From Bimuria novae-zelandiae CBS 107.79 (taxonomy: Eukaryota > Ascomycota > Dothideomycetes > Pleosporales > Didymosphaeriaceae): DNA of 64,000 bases. Below, one piece after another: positions 1-12,975 of the stretch (position 1 is its first letter; each line of letters opens with the position of its first letter). The notes beneath the pieces were generated by a model. It was not told the DNA's origin. It ran no database searches and saw nothing but the letters and a program-made list of their open reading frames with translations. A program made the translations under genes and the position numbers. The stretch is taken from assembly GCA_010015655.1 (NCBI GenBank), contig ML976712.1:103446-167445 (forward strand). The letters are read 5' to 3'.

Positions 1-1444
1 TGTATGTGGCTCTACAGCCTCATTTTTGCTGGTAGGCCAATGTTGGTTGGGTGGGTCGCTGCGCGATTCGGGTCGCTGCGCGCACGGGCACAGTAGTCGG
101 TCGACAATATAAGGTTTTGAGACAGTTCGATGTACCAGCACCTGCCTCGCAGCCTTAGCATCACCCTCCCATCGCAACCTAAATCAAACCAAGCCATCGT
201 ACTCATGGACATCACCAGCCTGCATACATCTACTACTCATATCCAAACCCGAATATATTATAGCAAACAATTCGCACCCTGCAGGTATACAAGCCCAGTT
301 AAAACAACTCTATTCACTCACTATACTCCTAGACCGTCGTATTACCATTACCCCAGGATGCGCAGTCCAGTGCAACTCCATCACCACTCCTAAGTAACCC
401 CGTGAACGGTCCCGATACCCTATACCATTACACTCCATCCCCCATCCTCCATTCGCATCCCCAAGTCCCGCCTCGCCCCATTCTCGCTCTTCAGCGTCCA
501 CAAACCGTGACATACCCCCCGCCCGGACATTCAGCTTACCTCACCCTCACGTCATCACATCCCCTCCAAACTCGCAAACAAGGAGGACAGCGAAGGTCCA
601 TGGCGATGGTGTTCCAAACCCCGCGGTCTGGCTCGCGTACACTTGTTTAGCGCAGGTGGGTGTCGGTCCGCGCCGCGTGCGCATGCATGCAAGCACCGAA
701 ACAGCATTTTGCTGGCTCCGCGCGGTGCGAATTCCGCGCGGATGCAGGAACAACTCATGGGAGCACGACGCGATGGGATTGCTAAAGCGTCGGGTGGGCG
801 GGCGATCGACGGCTAGCCTGCCTGCGCACAACTCCTCCTGCAGGAGCAGTTGCTGTTCAGCTTTTCTTCCTTTGTCGCGACTCAAAGATTAGTAAAAACG
901 TGACAAAGCCTGACGGGTCACTCGCACGGTACGACGTCTCAGAAACTGTTTTCTCTTGGTTTTGATTCTCTGCATTACCCAGATACCCTCTTTCGTCTAT
1001 CGCTCAATGCCATGAAATGCACGCCCCACCTATGCACACGCAATGCAGCTAGAAAACTAATTATGCACAAGCGAAAAAATTAATCCCTCCATGGCCTCCA
1101 CCTCACCGATCATCATCTCAACAGAACAGTTCCAGACCGGGCCAAGGAAAAAATGCGAGAACTGCTGCAAAGCCGTCGTCGCGTCGCACGCTCCTCATGA
1201 GATGAAGATGCCAGAAATGCACAATTAAGCCTAGTATATTTTCGAGTGAGATGCAAGATGCGGATAAATAAGATTTAGGAAAACCGCAACACGGGGTTGG
1301 GCGATAAATTTTCGTGGCCGAATGAAACCTTTTTTTTACATTGTTTCCAACAATTGCTAGAGTTGCGCCGACGGTGTGCTACTGTTGCGAGGGGGTATCA
1401 ATCTAACACCTGCATGCAAGCCGTTGCCGATCGCGATTGTGCGC
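1..1444. other. Intergenic, no gene recognised
   Basis: Open frames here are short (up to about 110 codons), overlap on both strands and resemble no family I know. The stretch at about 130-560 is C/A-rich and low in complexity. The end next to 1,445 presumably holds the 3' untranslated region of the subtilase gene, which runs toward position 1. I see no tRNA, rRNA or transposon. Confidence 0.6.
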
Positions 1445-2845
1445 CTAGAAGCGTAGCGGCGAGTCGTCCGAGGTGACGACCCATCGCGTCTTGAGGTCGT
1501 TGACGAGCTTCTTGGCCCACGACGCCGGGCTGCCTGTCACGGAGCGCTTCTTCACCTGTCCGTCGACACCGTTGCTGAGAAGCAGGTTTGGGCTGCCAGC
1601 AAGGGAACCAGAGACGGCATTCTTTCGCGCGATGCTGAGGAGCTCTGCCTTGAGTGCCTTGGGGTTCTGGCCAAACTTGGCGGGGTCCTTCGCCATGAGG
1701 TAGGCCATGACGCCAGAGTTCTGGGGGGTGGCCATGGAAGTTCCAGAGAGGAAGTTGATGACATTGTCGCCCGTGCTCCAGGCGCTGAGGACATCCTCGC
1801 CAGGCGCGAAGATGTCGACACACTGGCCGATGTTGGAGAAAGTGGAGACTTGGTTTTGGATGTTGACCGAGCCGACGGTGACGACATCCGAATTAGCACC
1901 ACCAAGATGAGCAGGGGTAACGCCGCAAGCATCGGCGCCGTCGTTTCCGGCAGCGACAGAAACATGGATGCCAGCGTTGATGGCAGACAGGATGGCTTGG
2001 TCGACGGAACCGGCAGTGCCCTTGAGACCCCATGACATGCTCATGATGGAACCGACGAAGCCTGGTTCGCTTTTGCGCTTCTCGTGGTTGTTGAGAACCC
2101 AGTTCATTCCGGAGATCGTGTTTGACGAAGAACCAGAGCCGTCATCACCGAGGACCTTGACGGCAATGATATTGGCCTTCTGTGCGACACCGAACTTGGC
2201 TCCAGCAGCGGATCCAGCAACGTGAGTGCCGTGGCCATCACCGTCAGCAGCAGTTGCGTTGAATGAGAAGCCCTCGGAGGCGCGTCCGCCGAAGACAGCA
2301 TGTGAAACACGGACACCGGTGTCGACGACGTAGACATCAACACCTGCACCGAGGCTGTCGTCGAAGGTGTAGGTGAAGCCCTGGCCCCTTGGGTCACCAG
2401 AGGAACCGGCCGCGTTCGAAATGTCCTGCAGGCCCCAAGGCGCGCCCTCGCTCTTGGTCACGAATGACTGAATTTGCGCAGTCTCATCCACCAATTTGAC
2501 TTCGGTAAGGTCGTCCAGGAATTTGATGCAGTCGGGAGTGGCGTGCATGACAATGGCGCTGAACTGGGAGTTGTCCATGACATCGAAAACACCATCGTCA
2601 TCGGCATGTCTTCCAATCTTGTCCAACAATGACTTGGCCTCGGGAACCTCGTCCTTGTCAAGCATGACGACGACCTCTTTCGAGTTGGCGGGGTCGTGAG
2701 CGCAGGTTGAGTTCTTAGAAAGACCAATGAGGCCATCCTCAATCTCTTTCGGAGTGGCAAGGGCTTCCACGTCCTGGGGCTTGGGAGCGGCAATGGCGTG
2801 GGCGTAAGAGGCCACAAGGGCGGCAACAGCAAAGGAAGTCCTCAT
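1445..2845 (-). CDS. Secreted subtilisin-like serine protease (S8, proteinase K type)
   Basis: A single-exon gene of 466 codons for a secreted endopeptidase made as a preproenzyme. Residues 1-19 form a signal peptide. Residues about 55-130 look like an inhibitor I9 propeptide. The catalytic domain starts near 135. The triad is visible: Asp175 in VVDTGV, His205 in GHGTHVAG and Ser370 in GTSMATP, with oxyanion Asn301 in AAGN. The spacing matches the fungal proteinase K/oryzin group. After the catalytic domain (about residue 425) there is a 40-residue basic tail containing KKR that typical family members lack; it could be a processed extension. The start is the first ATG before a clean signal peptide. 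Extracellular or vacuolar protein turnover is the likely role. No linked pathway gene is visible. Confidence 0.95.
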   Translation of the reverse strand: MRTSFAVAALVASYAHAIAAPKPQDVEALATPKEIEDGLIGLSKNSTCAHDPANSKEVVVMLDKDEVPEAKSLLDKIGRHADDDGVFDVMDNSQFSAIVMHATPDCIKFLDDLTEVKLVDETAQIQSFVTKSEGAPWGLQDISNAAGSSGDPRGQGFTYTFDDSLGAGVDVYVVDTGVRVSHAVFGGRASEGFSFNATAADGDGHGTHVAGSAAGAKFGVAQKANIIAVKVLGDDGSGSSSNTISGMNWVLNNHEKRKSEPGFVGSIMSMSWGLKGTAGSVDQAILSAINAGIHVSVAAGNDGADACGVTPAHLGGANSDVVTVGSVNIQNQVSTFSNIGQCVDIFAPGEDVLSAWSTGDNVINFLSGTSMATPQNSGVMAYLMAKDPAKFGQNPKALKAELLSIARKNAVSGSLAGSPNLLLSNGVDGQVKKRSVTGSPASWAKKLVNDLKTRWVVTSDDSPLRF

Positions 2846-5800
2846 GTTGGATTAGGTAGTAAGGGAAGACCGGGCCGGCAGGATAGGTATGGCGAATGTA
2901 TAGATGGAGAAGGAAGGTGTGGCTGTCTCTAACAGATAGTTACAGAACGAAAGGACGACTAGCGCTGCAAGAAGTTAATATTTTGCCCACAAGGGTTTTG
3001 CGTCGCCGAAGAAAAGGATAGGTGACGGGGGGACGGAAGCATTTAAAGAAGGAACACATGACATGGAGTGAATAGACAACAATGTGAGACATGACATTGA
3101 CAGCCTACAGGCACACAACGCTGTGACGGGTGTCGAGCATGACAGGTATGTGCCCGTAGTGTGTGGGTCAGAGACTGTGAGACTCGAGGATAATACCAAG
3201 ACTTACACTCTACGCGCAGTTTGAAGCTGCGGCGGGACCGAGGCAGATAGGCTGTCGGCCAAGACGTGCCAGCACGCAAACGGGACTAAAGATGCGGCCC
3301 GGGGTAGCGAAGGGTAGAAAGAAGAGAGTGTCGGAACGAAGGACGTTAATAACGAACGAACGTCTTGATGTGAGGCAGAGGCACTCTAAATGAATGAAAA
3401 TGAAGATGGAAAAGAAGGAAGGCGCGGTCGGACAGAGCCAAAGCACTGGGGAAGGCGCATGGAGGACGGGCAGGCGTGGCTCATGTACTCCTCTGACAGG
3501 GAAGACCGGCGGCCTGTGGGTTCTCTCCAACCGCAAGCTCAGCGAAGCGTCGTCTGCATTTGAAACTGCTTGGCTGCCGGCAGCCTCCCGCAGCGCGCTT
3601 TGCCCCATTGATGGGCGAGGTCCGCCAGCCGAGGCCAGACGGTCTGCTTCAACTGCGGAGCGGGCGGGTGACGGCGGCGGCAGCAGGTTACCTCATTGGG
3701 CCTGAGGCAGATGAGAAGCCTGAGCAGTCTTGTGTACGTGTGCCAGTCGACGCGGCGAGGCGTTTGTGTGGACGCGCCATGGGTGATGGTTTTTCTTCGC
3801 AGAGACGCTGCTGGTTCACACTCCGCGTGGTGGTTAGCGACGACAGGCTGCTAGGCGCATGAGGCCCAGAGGAGCCGCATTGCCAATCCAAGGGCCGCCA
3901 GCCGCGATTGGCCACCGCCGTTCTGAAACTCGCGGCTGCGACATGTCTACCGTGGAAGCAGTAACGCGCCATCGCCAGTGCATGAAATCCGCGTACTTTT
4001 CGAGTAGTAGCCTGTCGCCACGCACGCTCCAGGGGCTCGCCTACAAGTTAAAGCTGCCCCACGCGCCTTCCCCTTTGCTCATTCGCCCTCGTGTCTCGAC
4101 TTTCCCACTGTCAACGCCTCTGCGAAACACAAAACAGGCGCTGTCTCTGCCACCAATCGCACCTCGTACCATGGGCACATCACAGAATCGTCGTTTCGGA
4201 CTTTGATGAAAGGCCTTCGTGAAATTAGGTGAGCAGTCGCTGAATTCGTGTGACGGACTTGGACGGGACGTCCGACCAGCATCACGACTGCCTGATGGAG
4301 AAGCGCCCACCAGCCACACATCGACTCTATTTCTCGCGTTGCGGAGATTTCTGCGACGGACGAAGCGCTGACGTGCAGACGGATATATAGAACGCGATGC
4401 GCCCTCAGCTCGTATAGTTTTTGGACATTCACATTCGCGCGGATGTGGCATCACGTGGGATTTTGCTGGTGGTGAGTAGGTACGACAACGGGTACGAGTA
4501 AGGCTGCACGGCAAACGTGTTTCGTGCATGAGGCGTGAGAAACACTCCACCCCCGGGTCCACTGACAGCCCATCAACATGTCACCCGTCATCTGCGCTGC
4601 GGCATAAAACAAACACTATCGTTGCGGTTTGCAGAGTTTCTCACACGAACGATCGCATACAACCAAACAACGTGTCACGCCTTCAGCATAGCTCTGCGGA
4701 TGAGGCGCAATGAACAGCACTGCATTGTTGGCACAATTTATTTGCCTGACGTTTCGTCCTGCCGTGATATCCCGGCGCCCGCCAATGGTGCCCGACTCGC
4801 GGTGCTGAAACGCCCGTCATCAAAGATAGCTCCCGCGCCCAGTTGTACGAGCCTGGTAGGCGGAAAATAGAACCCCCAATTTTGTTGTTGTACAAGATCA
4901 CCGAGGCACAGTGTGCATGCTAGTGAATAATATTATTTCTCAGCCCAGGGTGAGATCTACATCATTACGGGCATGCCCTATCCGGGTGCGCCATCACGAG
5001 TGTAGAAAAACAGGGTCCAATCAACTACGCGAAGCGGCAGGGAAATACGACATCACGCACAGCATCATCACCACAACAAACCAGCACTTGCACGTCTCTA
5101 CCCAATCATCAAGTCAAACGCTCGAAATCTTATTACGCTGCACACATCATCATCACTACAAGGTAGTACCCATCACCACAAGGTAGCACCGCTGAAATAA
5201 TTCTATCATTATCCATTCGTTGAGTCAGGCCGCCAGAATGATAGATACAAGCCCCAGCATCTCCTCATCCCACAGTAACACCAGCGTGCGGTCGCCTGCG
5301 CCACTCAACCCGCACGTGCGGACAGAAGCAATGCATGATCCCAAATATGATGCCGGCTATTTGCTCTGGGGAGCTATGTTTGCAACCCACACAGCCGAGA
5401 CAAGTCATCTGGGAGCGAGACTGTGCCGTACATTCACCTTCCACTCGCTGGGCTGTGCTCAAGGTGCCGAAAGGCTAGTCTACGGCACAGCTACACGAGT
5501 CGCACAGCCTAGGGGCTAGGAAAGAGAACACTAATTCAGAGGATGCATTGATGTGTAAAGTAATAGATGAACAGAGATACCCAGCCGCCAACCCAGAACC
5601 CGTTGAACTGCTCGCTTTTATCCAAGTATTAACCATTAGCCATTAACTCGTCTGCATCAAGCGTAGAACCTTGCCCAATTACAAAACATCATCAACAGAC
5701 CTACATCATCATAACATATCGAATTGATACACAGAATATACAAGCCCCTACATCAATCTACATGCCCCCAACTCATCTCTACCCTCCCGCACATTCCCAA

Positions 5801-5896
5801 CCAAGGCCATGCGCGCCAAAAACGCAAACGAGAGAAACTCCACCATGCATGATCTATACACCAAGCCCTCAATCTTACACTTTGCCCCTAGCTAGC
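2846..5896. other. Long intergenic stretch, no gene recognised
   Basis: About 3 kb lies between the subtilase start and the VPS10 stop. Several open frames of 60-170 codons overlap on both strands with no coherent domain, no plausible intron chain and no family resemblance. The GC content is normal, so this is not a RIP-degraded repeat. It should contain the subtilase promoter at its left edge and the VPS10 3' untranslated region at its right edge. A lineage-specific small gene or noncoding RNA cannot be excluded. Confidence 0.55.
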
Positions 5897-8800
5897 TTAC
5901 ACATCCTCATCGCTATCCTCACCCAACAGCTCGCCCTCATCCGGATCCACCACCGCATAGTCTCCCCTACCCCTCGCGAAAGAGCTGCGACTCGTATACG
6001 TGCGCCCGCCATAGCCACCAAACCGATTTGCCACGGCGTGCCACGCGGCGCCCACGAGCATCGGGATCGCCGCGACGACAGCGACCAACCCCGAGATAGC
6101 CGCGACCGGCCACTGCACCCAGGGGGAATCCGTGTCAAACCCGCCGCCCGACTCGCCGAGGCGGATGCGGCCGAACTTGCCGTCCCAGTTGCGCCAGACA
6201 TAGTACCCGATGCCGCCGGCCGCCGCGAAGGGAAGCACGACGGCGAGGAAGATGACGAAGCCCGAGACGCCGTGTTTGCGCTCGTACTCGTCTTCTTTGC
6301 CGGGGCACGGGAAAGATTGAGATGTGTGCTCCATTTCTCGGCCGCCTTGGCAGGTCGAGATGGGGATCTTGCGGTAGCCGGTTGGCTGCCAGTATTCGAC
6401 GGCGCCCTTTTCGCAGACGGCCATGGGGTCGAGAGGTTCGAGGCCCTCGATTCTCTTGCATTCGCCGCCGGGCATGCGTTCGTAGTTGTAGTCGCTGAGA
6501 ATCAGTTAGCATTGTAATGGAGAAGAATGGGGAAGATGACGTACCACTCGAAGTCCTGCCTGGCGCAGGAGCAGTTCCTGGCGATGCTGTGCAGGTGGTC
6601 GATGCGGTCGCCGTTGTAGCATTTTGCGCCGCGTTTCTTGCGGTGGTATTGCGCTACGTGCCCAAAGAGGCATTCTTGGTCGTCCTGTTTCATTGGATGT
6701 TGAGGGACCCAGAGATCATAGTCGCCGCCGGTAGGGTCGTTCTCGTGCAGTTCGCACTTCTTTGAGAATAGCCCGCTAAAGTCAACATTGATCGCAACCA
6801 GCTTCTTGCCATCCCTACCCCAAAGCAAAAAGTTCAGGGAAGTATCGCTCGGTACGGTCGTAATAGCGTCGATCCTGTGCTTGCTGTCGGCGAACTTATG
6901 CTCCTTCCAGCTGTCTCCGTTGTCCAAAGAATAGTATAGATGGTTCGTATCTTCGTTCCTCCGGACGATGACAATGACGGAGCCTTGGTCACCGAACTCC
7001 CAGGCATAGTTGCCCTTCTTGACCTCCTTCCAGGTAAGCCCAGCATCGGTCGTGATGAAGGTACTTGCTTCACCGATGGTTGTGAGCTGCTCACCAACGT
7101 TACCAACGCCCATCATGAGTCCCACGGCAGTTGGAGAAGAGTACGATTCGCGAGGATCGGGCCTTTCGGTGTAGCCGTGCAAGTGCAATGAGCATTTATC
7201 CTCACCCTTGCCGTCGCAGTCGTATTTCTTGTTGTCAGAGTCGACTTTTGGAGGTGCTATGAGCTGCCAGTCTGCGCCGTCGTTGTGCGTGATCCTCGTC
7301 TGCTTCTTCTTCTTTTCGCCCTGGTCCACCTTGTCGGGGTTGGCTACTACGTTTGCGACCGCCACTCCCTCAATGCCTTGCATCTTCTCAAAGTCAACAT
7401 AGCCGTGCTTGTTCCTATTCACAGCGTTAAGGCTCATGACGTATGATGTTCCATTGCTGTTGCTCTTGATAATGGAACCGTATTCCTGGTCGAGACGGCT
7501 GTTGACCGTCACGTGAAGGAAGACAGAGTGTGTGGAGCTGTCCAGAACAGTGTACGCTGTTTGGTGGCTGACGTTAAACTTGGGTGGGAACTTCGCTTCA
7601 GCGAAGGTCTTGGCGTCGAGACTGGCGTCCAGTTTCAAGGAATTACCGTCGTCACCCTTAGTGGCGACGATGATGAATTCAGACATGGTGGCAAACTCTA
7701 CCACCGACTTGAATTTGACATCCTTTTCCTTAAACCAGTTTTCGCTCGAGATGAGTTCAACCGGGGCACCCATTTCTTCATGCGTGTGTTGTTCGCAGAA
7801 GACCTCTTTCTCATCAACCTGGCGGCCAGCTTCACGCCAGACAAAGGCGCACTTCCTCACATACGGAAGCAGAGTCTCCCAAGTGTCCGTGTATCCATTC
7901 TTCTGAGACACCGAGGCGACCGTGTGGCACTTGGGGTCATCCTTTCCCTTCTCGCAGTGTTCACCACCAACCCAGATAAGCCAATCGGGCTTGCCTGGAT
8001 GGAATTGCATAATGGAAGTTTGTAAATTTGGCATCTGCGGCGCTTCAGAGTCCTTGATAGGGTTGGCCCCAAGACCTCGGCCTAGCACATAATAAAATTT
8101 CTTCGTTCCCGTGAGGAAATAGGCGCGGTTATTGTCGTACTGATGAGGGTAGATGGCTACGATATCGTCGTCAACCACCTTTTTCCATTTCTTGCCGTGG
8201 TCATGTGAGATGTAAGCTTCTTTCTGATCTGTGAGCAATACCACGGTCTCGTCCTTGTCCGTTTGTTCGTCTTTGTTTTGCGTGGGGCGTTCGAGATAGT
8301 AGTATTCCCTGAAGCTGGATCCCTCGAACCGTGTGATCTCGTTCTTGATGTCTCCGCTTGCTGGGGGCTCCACAGTATCATCGCAGTTACGCTCAACCTC
8401 TTTGTCCTTGTCGGTCTTCCCTTTACACTGATTGCCGGGAATCTTCCTCCACCCGGAGCTGCCCTTGTATGTCTTGGCACCATCCTTACAAGCACCATCG
8501 GGTAGTGTCAAAGTACCAGCGGGATTGCACTTCTTGTCTTTGCCCTTGCCTTCGGGCACGAAGTTGTAGTCACATTCGTAGTCTCTGACCTCGTCACAGT
8601 CGCATGGTTCAAATTTGGGTGTAGCTTCTTTGAAGTCTTCCTCAAGGAAACATTCAGCATCCCACTTGCGTCGTCTAAAGGTCTGCTTGTGGCCCATGAC
8701 GCACATGGGGTCGCCGTTATCGTCCTTGCGCGCAAACCAGTCTTCGAAGTCATCATCTTTGCATTTGCGCTCATGCAATTCTGCAAAATCGAGGTGAATG

Positions 8801-10417
8801 ATGGCGTGCTTCCTGCCTCCATCTTTAACGACCCTGGATGCATACAAAATAAATTTCAGGCTCGTTGAATCAGACACGGTCGTAAGCTCCAGGGGGCGGA
8901 TCTTGTAGTCGAGCTTGATCTCCTTCCAGCTATCTTTGCGACCATGCTTGAGCGAGTACATGATTTTGTCGGTGTCGCCTTCATCGTACACAGCTACCAG
9001 CACGGCGCCCTGACCACCGAATTCGTACTTGTGCGCCTCATCCAATGCACGCTCCCACGTAAGGCCCGCATCGTCAGAAACCCACAAGTCGCCGTCGGTG
9101 TACTTGGTGCTAAGGTATTTGCCGGTGTTCCCAACTCCCATAACGATGCCAGGGGCGGGGCTGGAAAAGACGCGTCCGCTATTATGGAGATTGGTGACTG
9201 AAAATAAGTGCAGTTTGTCGTCCGTGCCCTTGACCTTGAGATCCTCGAACGTCCTGCCGTCGTCGAAGCTAATCTGAGACTTGATCTTCTTGATTGCGAA
9301 GGGATTCGGATCGTTGGCGTTATCGACTATATTGACCAACACAATGCCTTGGATGTTCGACACCTTCTCGAAATCGACATAGCCCATGTCGTTGCGGTTC
9401 GTGTGGTCAATATTCTTGGTAAAGTAGGTTCCATTGGAGTTGCTGGTGTACAGCGACCCCATGTAAGTGTACGGGTTCGTGACAACGTCAACTTGGATGC
9501 TGTAATTAGTGGATTCAAGGATCGTGTATGCATCCTCCTCAATCTTGCCGCCTCCAAACACGGCGTGGTGCCACGTCTTCGTATCGTCGGTCACGTACAT
9601 GGCGAGCTCCTGGGAGTGTTCCGCTTTGGCAGCTGCAATGAAGTAGCCCTTGACGGCGGCAATGTTCGTCATGCCTTGCACGGTGCGGCCGGAGGACATT
9701 ACAGGCTCGTCCTCGGTGTCGAAATAGTCATCGGAGATAACAATCTTGAAGTCTTTCACTCGGTCAGAGTATTTCCCTGCCGTTATGCACAATATCCGAT
9801 CATCGAGCGAGTCGTCGTCTTCGGCAAAACGCTCGGTGTTCTTCGCCCACATGCACATTTTCCGAGCCTTGCGGGCGAGCTTGGGTTTGGAATCGAAGCC
9901 GTCTTTCGTGTAGTATGTCTGGCACGTATTAGCTTAGCCCATTCTGCACCACAAAGCCGCAACTGACATTCCCAAGACACACGGAGAAGAAAGAACAACC
10001 CTCATCGCCATGAAACAGGATCTTTTTGTTGTCTTTGGCATGGAAGCTCAGCGGGTTGCTCGGCGTAGGTCGCATCTCGGTCGTGAACTCGTTCCACTTT
10101 TCGCCCTTGTCGTATGTAATCCAATGCTTGTTTTCGCCCAGCACAACAGCCACGTTCTTGTCGAAAGGATTCTTGACGATGCCGATTGTCCGCATGCCCT
10201 TCTGCTCTGCCCACGTCTTCCCGGCATCTGCGGAGCGGTACACCGTCTCGGTATCGAGTTTCATGAGCATGGCGACGTCGGAATCGTCAAAGTAGAAGAT
10301 GTTGAACAGCTCACTGTCGAAGTCGGTGGTCTCGACCAACGGCGCATCTTTCTTCGCCGCAACGAACGGCGCGAGCGCCGCGAGGACGGGCAGCCATATG
10401 CCCTTAAGGAGTTTCAT
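5897..10417 (-). CDS. VPS10: Vacuolar protein sorting receptor VPS10 (sortilin family)
   Basis: Three exons: 10,417-9,968, 9,918-6,545 and 6,494-5,897. The introns are 49 and 50 bp with GT-AG ends, and all frames join, giving 1,473 aa. Yeast Vps10 has 1,579. It is a type I receptor cycling between late Golgi and endosome that sorts soluble hydrolases such as carboxypeptidase Y to the vacuole. Residues 1-21 are a signal peptide. Two tandem Vps10/sortilin beta-propeller domains follow, with repeated Asp-box motifs (S-x-D-x-G-x-T-W) and two Cys-rich 10CC-type modules, one between and one after the propellers. Two hydrophobic segments lie near 1351-1374 and 1403-1428, and the tail ends acidic (GELLGEDSDEDV). 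The start was chosen because the next upstream Met adds 38 residues before the signal peptide. Identification is firm; exact splice sites are by eye. Confidence 0.95.
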
Positions 10418-11127
10418 GATGCATAGAGAGGACGGGTGCGCGGGCGGAGAGGCAGAGAAAGGGGCGGCGCTGTTTTGGGGACAGCTGGCGGGTTCGCAGC
10501 TACAGCCTCGTGTCGTGTGCGTACAGCTCAAGGTGGCAGCGTAGCCTTGGCACCCTCGATACGGACGTGACGCGGCGGCACTAGGGAATTACTCCGCGAT
10601 CTATGCGAGCGATGGCGCCGAGGGGAACGGGTAGGATGCAGAGGCAGTCGTCGATGAAAGCAACAGATTGCCCGCGTGGGAATGTCTGAGGTGAGGTGAC
10701 ATGTGGCAGTGGCCATGTAGGGTGCAACCACGATCGCCGCTGCCGTTTCCGATTCCGATACTAGGGGTACCCGACGTCGTCACCACCGCGGAGGTCTGTT
10801 TCAACCACCACAACCACCACTCACTGAAGCGTACACGCGCGTGCAGATACCCAACATTACCAGCCGGCCTTGATACGATTGCGCTTCTCCGATTATGACC
10901 TCTATTTGCAGCAAAAACGAATTGGGGAGGACGAGCACATAGCAGTGTTAGATTCGCTGCAGTTTCCAGAGACACGAGGTGAACTACAAGTGTCTGTGTG
11001 CTCAAAGGATTAATTCCACGATGTTGCGTAGCCACCTTCGAGAGATGGGCATTTCGCAGAGTCCAAGTTCATCGCACCATCTCCTCATCACAACGCACTT
11101 TCCAGGACCCATCAACACCTACGGCAG
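10418..11127. promoter_or_regulatory. Divergent intergenic region between VPS10 and the HET pseudogene
   Basis: 710 bp separate the VPS10 start (minus) from the HET-domain reading frame (plus), so both 5' regions lie here. Open frames in it are short and unconvincing. No specific binding site could be assigned. Confidence 0.4.
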
Positions 11128-12975
11128 ATGGAAAACCACACTTTGAAATCGTGGGGTTTTCGCAGTGCGTTACGCCGTGGCTTGAAGAAGCTGCAAAGGA
11201 CGACCGAATTAGTGGATTACCCTCAGTTTCGGCACGAGCCTTTACCCAAAGGCGAATACATCCGAGTACTTAGAATACAACGACAATCCGACGCCCCGGA
11301 TTCTCAAGTGTTCTTCTGGTTCGAAACGATTCCACTGAATAGCTACCGCCCCCCATACACGGCTATCTCTTATTGTTGGGGCGACAGTCGACCAACGAAG
11401 CAAGTCATTTGCACCAACGGAAACGTACTCCGATTCAGCGCTACGATAGCCTCACTGATCGATGCTCTGTTGCGGAGAGACGACGCCTGCACGCTATGGA
11501 TCGATGCACTATGCATCAACCAAAATGATCCCATCGAGAAAGGACATCAAGTCGCGTTGATGGGAAAGGTGTATTCGCGAGCCTCCAGTGTTCTCGTCTG
11601 GCTTGGCGACGGAGATGATTCGAGTCAAAGACTTTTTCGATGGACGAATTTGCAAGACTCCCGGAGAGAGATCACGGTCCCTAAAGACGATGAATCACCT
11701 ACACATGAAGACCTGATCCGTAATTTAGTGAAGCTAACTGTACGGCCGTGGTTCTAGCGAGTCTAGGTTATACAGGAGTCCGCACTTGGGGACTTTGTTT
11801 TCCTCTTGTGCGGTGACGATCTCGTTGAATGGGAATCGTACGAGAGATATTATTGGAAGCTACTTGCAGAAGCCTTCTCCGTAAAGTCATTTCATTCAAA
11901 CTCATCACCTAGATTGTCCCAAGCCCGAGGCCCGACCACGTTACTGCAAATTCGAAGGGATTATCGCGAATCCGGGAGACTTCCTGTCGAGGTGATCTTA
12001 AATGCTGTGAGAGATTTCGAAGTAACAGACAGTCGGGACTTCGTATATGCTATTCAAAGTTTGGTTGAGAGAGGAGCTCTGGCTGAACCTGACTACACGA
12101 TCGAGGCAAAAGAACTCTATACATACACAACAGAAAAGATATTATCCACAAGTAAGACGCTCGCATGCTGTTCCTCGATGGTTTAGGCCACCGTTTTCGA
12201 AATGCACGCCAAATTGAAACTGGCAACAAGAAGCAAACCGACCATTTAGCGTTGCGGACAAATATTGACCTCTTCCAGTTACCTACGTGGGGTTTAGACT
12301 TTCGAACGGTGCCCAACGACGCACTTTTAGACGCAAATAAGCTCCACTGGAACGCTGGCGGAATCATTCAAAGGCGACCTACGCGCAAGTCGGTAGCCCT
12401 AGAGGTAGATGCTGTGCTCTTCGACCCAGTTACGACAAAAAGTATTGAGATCGACATTAGTGAGGTCGATGGATTTATCGATTCACTCACCGCAGCACGC
12501 GACATGGTACGAGATTCGAAACTAACTGATCTACCGGAAGAACCCCTCTGGAGAACATTGGTATACGATCGAGCAGAGTACCTTGGTGAGTCTGTACCGT
12601 CGCATGCATTCCGGTCGTCCCTAGAAGAGGTGCTAGACGACGAAAAAAATTAGAGAAAACTGGGAAACGCGATTCGACAACGCGACGTACCGTCTCATGT
12701 GCCTTCATGTAGAGTCTAAGTGGCCTTTCATATCTTCTCGTGGCTATGTGGATGTAGGGTGGCCCATGCTGGAAGCTGGTGATTACGTCGCGCTCTTACC
12801 AGGATATCGGGTACCGCTTTTACTTCGCCCGGTGACCGACACTTCGTCAACCACCACTTTCACTGCATCCGTCATAGGCCATTGCTACGTTCACGGGGTC
12901 AGTCTTCCCGGAATCCGTGATATGGTGCATGTAGAAACTCATCTGTTCTTAGATCACGTTTGGCGAGGGTCTTGA
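11128..12975 (+). pseudogene. Heterokaryon-incompatibility (HET domain) protein, decayed
   Basis: HET-domain proteins trigger programmed cell death after fusion of genetically different hyphae. The N-terminal 209 codons carry the hallmark blocks: YTAISYCWG (residues 77-85), LWIDALCINQ (123-132) and VYSRASSVLVWLG (148-160). At 11,755 and 11,764, where the family normally has a Trp-rich PWFxRxWVxQE block, two TAG codons sit where Trp is expected. The same frame then continues in good family style to about 12,160. It shifts frame (LPTWG motif near 12,280) and shifts again before a recognisable C-terminal block (GYVDVGWP near 12,740, then VPLLLRP and YVHG) ending at 12,975. TGG-to-TAG changes fit RIP, although the surrounding GC content is normal. 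A functional spliced version is unlikely because the stops fall inside the HET core. Confidence 0.85.

Noticed and set aside
3394..4562. Cluster of 100-170 codon frames in the 2.8-5.9 kb interval
   Set aside because: Mutually overlapping on both strands, low-complexity composition, no domains and no plausible splice partners.
5762..6517. 251-codon open frame on the plus strand
   Set aside because: It lies antisense to the last VPS10 exon, is Arg/Ala/Pro-rich and has no domain; a shadow of GC-rich coding DNA.
9208..9966. 252-codon plus-strand open frame
   Set aside because: Antisense to the VPS10 propeller domain, with no family resemblance.
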